Source: Mycolicibacterium lutetiense | GTDB taxonomy: Bacteria > Actinomycetota > Actinomycetes > Mycobacteriales > Mycobacteriaceae | Length of the DNA stretch: 64,000 nt | NCBI RefSeq assembly: GCF_017876775.1 | Contig: NZ_JAGIOP010000002.1 | Coordinates: 1,116,001-1,180,000, forward strand | Reading direction: 5' to 3' | Notes under the pieces: generated by a model | What the model saw: the letters and a program-made list of their open reading frames with translations, nothing else | Told to the model about the DNA's origin: nothing | The model's database searches: none | Made by a program: the position numbers and the translations under genes | In this document: positions 62,274-64,000 of the stretch, in pieces | Position numbering within the stretch: position 1 is the first letter of the stretch | Layout: each line of letters opens with the position of its first letter

Positions 62274-62831
62274 GTGAATGAACCTCTACCCGCGCAGCGG
62301 GACGCAAGCGTCGAAGACACCTCGACGCGCCATCGAATCCTGGTCGCGACCGCCGAGGTACTGGCCCGCAGCGGTCAGACGAAACTGAGCCTTTCCGAGG
62401 TAGCGCTGCAGGCCGGCGTTTCCCGGCCCACCCTGTACCGCTGGTTCGCCGACAAGCAGGAGCTACTCGACGCGTTCGGCACCCATGAACGCGAGATGTT
62501 CGACCACGGCATCAGCCACGCGACCGTGGGTCTGCGGGGCAGCGAAAAGCTCGATGCCGCACTGCGTTTCATCGTGGAATATCAGCAGTCGTATTCCGGG
62601 GTCCGCCTCGTCGACATCGAGCCCGAAGTCGTGATCGCACAATTGGCCAACGTCATCCCCCTGATGCGGGCACGGCTGCTCAAGCTGCTGTCGGGCGCCA
62701 ATGCCCCGGTCAAGGCCGCTACCGCGATCCGAGTGGCGGTCTCGCATTACATCGTGCGAAGCGATGACGGCGACCAGTTCCTGGCGCAGTTGCGCCATGC
62801 CGTCGGCCTCAAACAGCCCGACACCAACTGA
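62274..62831 (+). CDS. TetR-family transcriptional regulator B
   Basis: A 185-residue TetR-type regulator closely similar to regulator A (57076). The helix-turn-helix (TKLSLSEVALQAGVSRPTLY) and the following RWFA.KQELLDAF are identical apart from one residue, and both share EYQQSY, VDIEPE and VIPLMR with similar C-termini (FLAQLRHA). Divergence lies mostly in the ligand-facing part. The GTG start at 62274 follows the kinase-like gene by 43 bases. It could respond to a different ligand while binding the same operators as A. Its own promoter region has a different dyad. Confidence 0.9.
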   Translation: MNEPLPAQRDASVEDTSTRHRILVATAEVLARSGQTKLSLSEVALQAGVSRPTLYRWFADKQELLDAFGTHEREMFDHGISHATVGLRGSEKLDAALRFIVEYQQSYSGVRLVDIEPEVVIAQLANVIPLMRARLLKLLSGANAPVKAATAIRVAVSHYIVRSDDGDQFLAQLRHAVGLKQPDTN

Positions 62832-62912
62832 GGACCTCCTCGCCTCGCCGCTCCAACCCAGTTCTCTACGATCGCAGAGACTTGCCGATCGGTCAATCCT
62901 CTTTTTGAGGGG

Positions 62913-62938
62913 TGACACGACACGCAATTTTTGTAAAG
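62913..62938. promoter_or_regulatory. Site 6 of the TGACA-N14-TGTAAAG family
   Basis: TGACA (62913-62917), 14 bases, TGTAAAG (62932-62938), 8 bases before the aldehyde dehydrogenase ATG (62947), the same spacing as at TetR gene A. The rest of the 115-base gap shows nothing else of note. Confidence 0.65.
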
Positions 62939-62946
62939 CTATCGGC

Positions 62947-64000
62947 ATGACTCAGGTGCAGAGCGAAACCGGCGTGCTCGCCGGTGACGAGCGGATGCTC
63001 ATCGACGGCGAACTCCAATACACCGGCAGCGGCGCCAAGTTCGACGTCGTCCACCCCGCCAGCGAGCAGGTGGCCGGCCAGGCCACCGACGGCACGGTGG
63101 CCGACATCGACCGTGCCGTCGGTGCGGCCAGACGGGCGTTCGACGAAACCGACTGGAGCCGCGACGTCGAGTTCCGCTACCACTGCCTGATGCAGCTGCA
63201 CGATGCGCTGGACGCCGAGAAGGAGCGGCTGCGCCGGGTATTGGTCACCGAGGTCGGCTGTCCGGTCACCGTCACCGGCTCCCAGATCGAGGACCCGATC
63301 GGCGAGGTCAAGCACTGGGCCGAGCACGGCAGGAATTTCGAGTACGTCGTCGACAACGGCGTCCACCAAACTCAGCTCGGACCGGCACGCCGCAAGATCG
63401 CCTATGAGCCGGTCGGTGTGGTCGGCGCCATCACCCCGTGGAACGTGCCGTTCTACCTCAACGTCGCCGAGACGGTTCCGGCCTTGATGGCAGGCAACAC
63501 CGTGGTGCTCAAGCCCGCACAGCTCACGCCGTGGTCGGGTACCGAACTGGGCCGCATAGTCGCTGAGCACACCGACATCCCGGCCGGCGTCTTCAACGTC
63601 GTGGTCGCAGGCGCCAACGAGGTCGGGGCCGCGCTGTCGGCAGACCCGCGAGTCGACATGATCACCTTCACCGGATCGACCGCGACCGGGCGCGCCATCT
63701 TGGCCGCCGGCGCGCCGACGGTCAAGAAGACGATGCTCGAACTGGGCGGCAAGTCCGCGCACATCGTGCTCGACGATGCGGACTTCAACTCGGCACTGCC
63801 CATCGCGGCGATGATGGCCTGTGTCATGAGTGGGCAGTCCTGCATCCTGCCCAGCCGAATCCTGCTCCCCCGCAGCCGCTACGACGAGGGCATCGCACTG
63901 CTCAAGGGGGCGATGGAGAACTTCCCGGTCGGCGACCCGTGGACCCCGGGCATCATGCAGGGCCCGCAGATCAGCGCCACTCAGCGCGAAAAGGTACTCG
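62947..64000 (+). CDS. Aldehyde dehydrogenase (3' end outside window)
   Basis: The frame runs from ATG 62947 to the window edge, 351 residues visible. Motifs: PWNVPFYLN (cofactor entrance), LKPAQLTPW, FTGSTATG, LELGGKSAHIVLDDADF (general-base Glu), and GQSCILPSR with the catalytic cysteine. The family length is about 490, so some 140 residues lie outside. It would oxidise an aldehyde from the catabolic pathway, for example from the aldolase or a P450-derived alcohol. Its ATG is preceded by operator site 6 with the same spacing as at TetR gene A, suggesting common control. Confidence 0.92.
   Translation, partial: MTQVQSETGVLAGDERMLIDGELQYTGSGAKFDVVHPASEQVAGQATDGTVADIDRAVGAARRAFDETDWSRDVEFRYHCLMQLHDALDAEKERLRRVLVTEVGCPVTVTGSQIEDPIGEVKHWAEHGRNFEYVVDNGVHQTQLGPARRKIAYEPVGVVGAITPWNVPFYLNVAETVPALMAGNTVVLKPAQLTPWSGTELGRIVAEHTDIPAGVFNVVVAGANEVGAALSADPRVDMITFTGSTATGRAILAAGAPTVKKTMLELGGKSAHIVLDDADFNSALPIAAMMACVMSGQSCILPSRILLPRSRYDEGIALLKGAMENFPVGDPWTPGIMQGPQISATQREKVL

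Noticed and set aside
1..64000. Cobalamin riboswitch upstream of the cobalamin genes
   Set aside because: No B12-box-like element or conserved riboswitch core was recognised in front of cobB/cobO, cobQ or nicT; a covariance search would be needed to exclude one.

Overview
The window is high-GC actinobacterial DNA, most likely from a fast-growing, environmental mycobacterium (Mycolicibacterium type). Mycothione reductase, F420-type oxidoreductases and a gene order cobB-cobO-chelatase-GNAT-mqo / hydrolase-mtr-nicT-SDR-aldC-amidotransferase-glnA4 / mapB / PBP lipoprotein-GNAT-ispG-rip1-dxr support this. From memory, that order follows M. tuberculosis Rv2848c to Rv2870c. No rRNA, tRNA, CRISPR array, prophage or insertion sequence was seen. 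No gene-free gap exceeds about 260 bases; the largest is 5733-5993, the divergent space between mqo and a hydrolase gene, where I see nothing specific.

Region 1 (1-33 kb) is mostly conserved core: cobalamin synthesis (cobB, cobO, a ChlI/ChlD-type chelatase motor, later cobQ), malate:quinone oxidoreductase, mycothione reductase, a nickel permease with an ArsR-type regulator, a gamma-glutamylation-type amine or polyamine catabolic operon (glnA4, amidotransferase, aldehyde dehydrogenase, SDR), a penicillin-binding lipoprotein, and isoprenoid genes (ispG, dxr) flanking the site-2 protease gene rip1. Between glnA4 and mapB lies a block absent from that place in M. tuberculosis as I remember it: a SWIM/SNF2 helicase, the two-gene pathway for the osmolyte N-acetylglutaminylglutamine amide (NAGGN), a hydrolase-fold protein without a nucleophile, a lipoprotein and cobQ.

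Region 2 (33-43 kb) is accessory. An ECF sigma factor with a SnoaL-like tail is divergent from an epimerase/F420-type enzyme pair, and both starts are preceded by the same sigma-type promoter with identical 16-base spacing. A ribbon-helix-helix regulator with a DUF4097 partner has an array of dyads at its own start codon. A class I photolyase, thioesterases, a tandem DUF427 protein and an orphan EspI-like ATPase follow.

Region 3 (43-64 kb) looks like a catabolic gene collection for a hydrophobic cyclic or terpenoid-like substrate: three P450s, a Fe-S ferredoxin, a Baeyer-Villiger-type monooxygenase next to an esterase, SDR and MDR dehydrogenases, an HpcH/HpaI aldolase, an SMP-30 lactonase-like protein, a cyclase-family hydrolase, an FMN alpha-hydroxyacid dehydrogenase, a GH3 glycosidase, a CaiB-type CoA-transferase, an APH-like kinase and an aldehyde dehydrogenase. 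They form several divergent units. The main discovery is that six intergenic regions in 40.5-63 kb carry the same 26-base architecture, TGACA-N14-TGTAAAG (one copy is TTACA-N14-TGTAAAC), just upstream of the starts. Two closely related TetR regulators with an identical DNA-recognition region sit in the same cluster. I propose an uncharacterised, multi-operon TetR-type regulon with mostly leaderless transcripts; a shared promoter class is the main alternative explanation.
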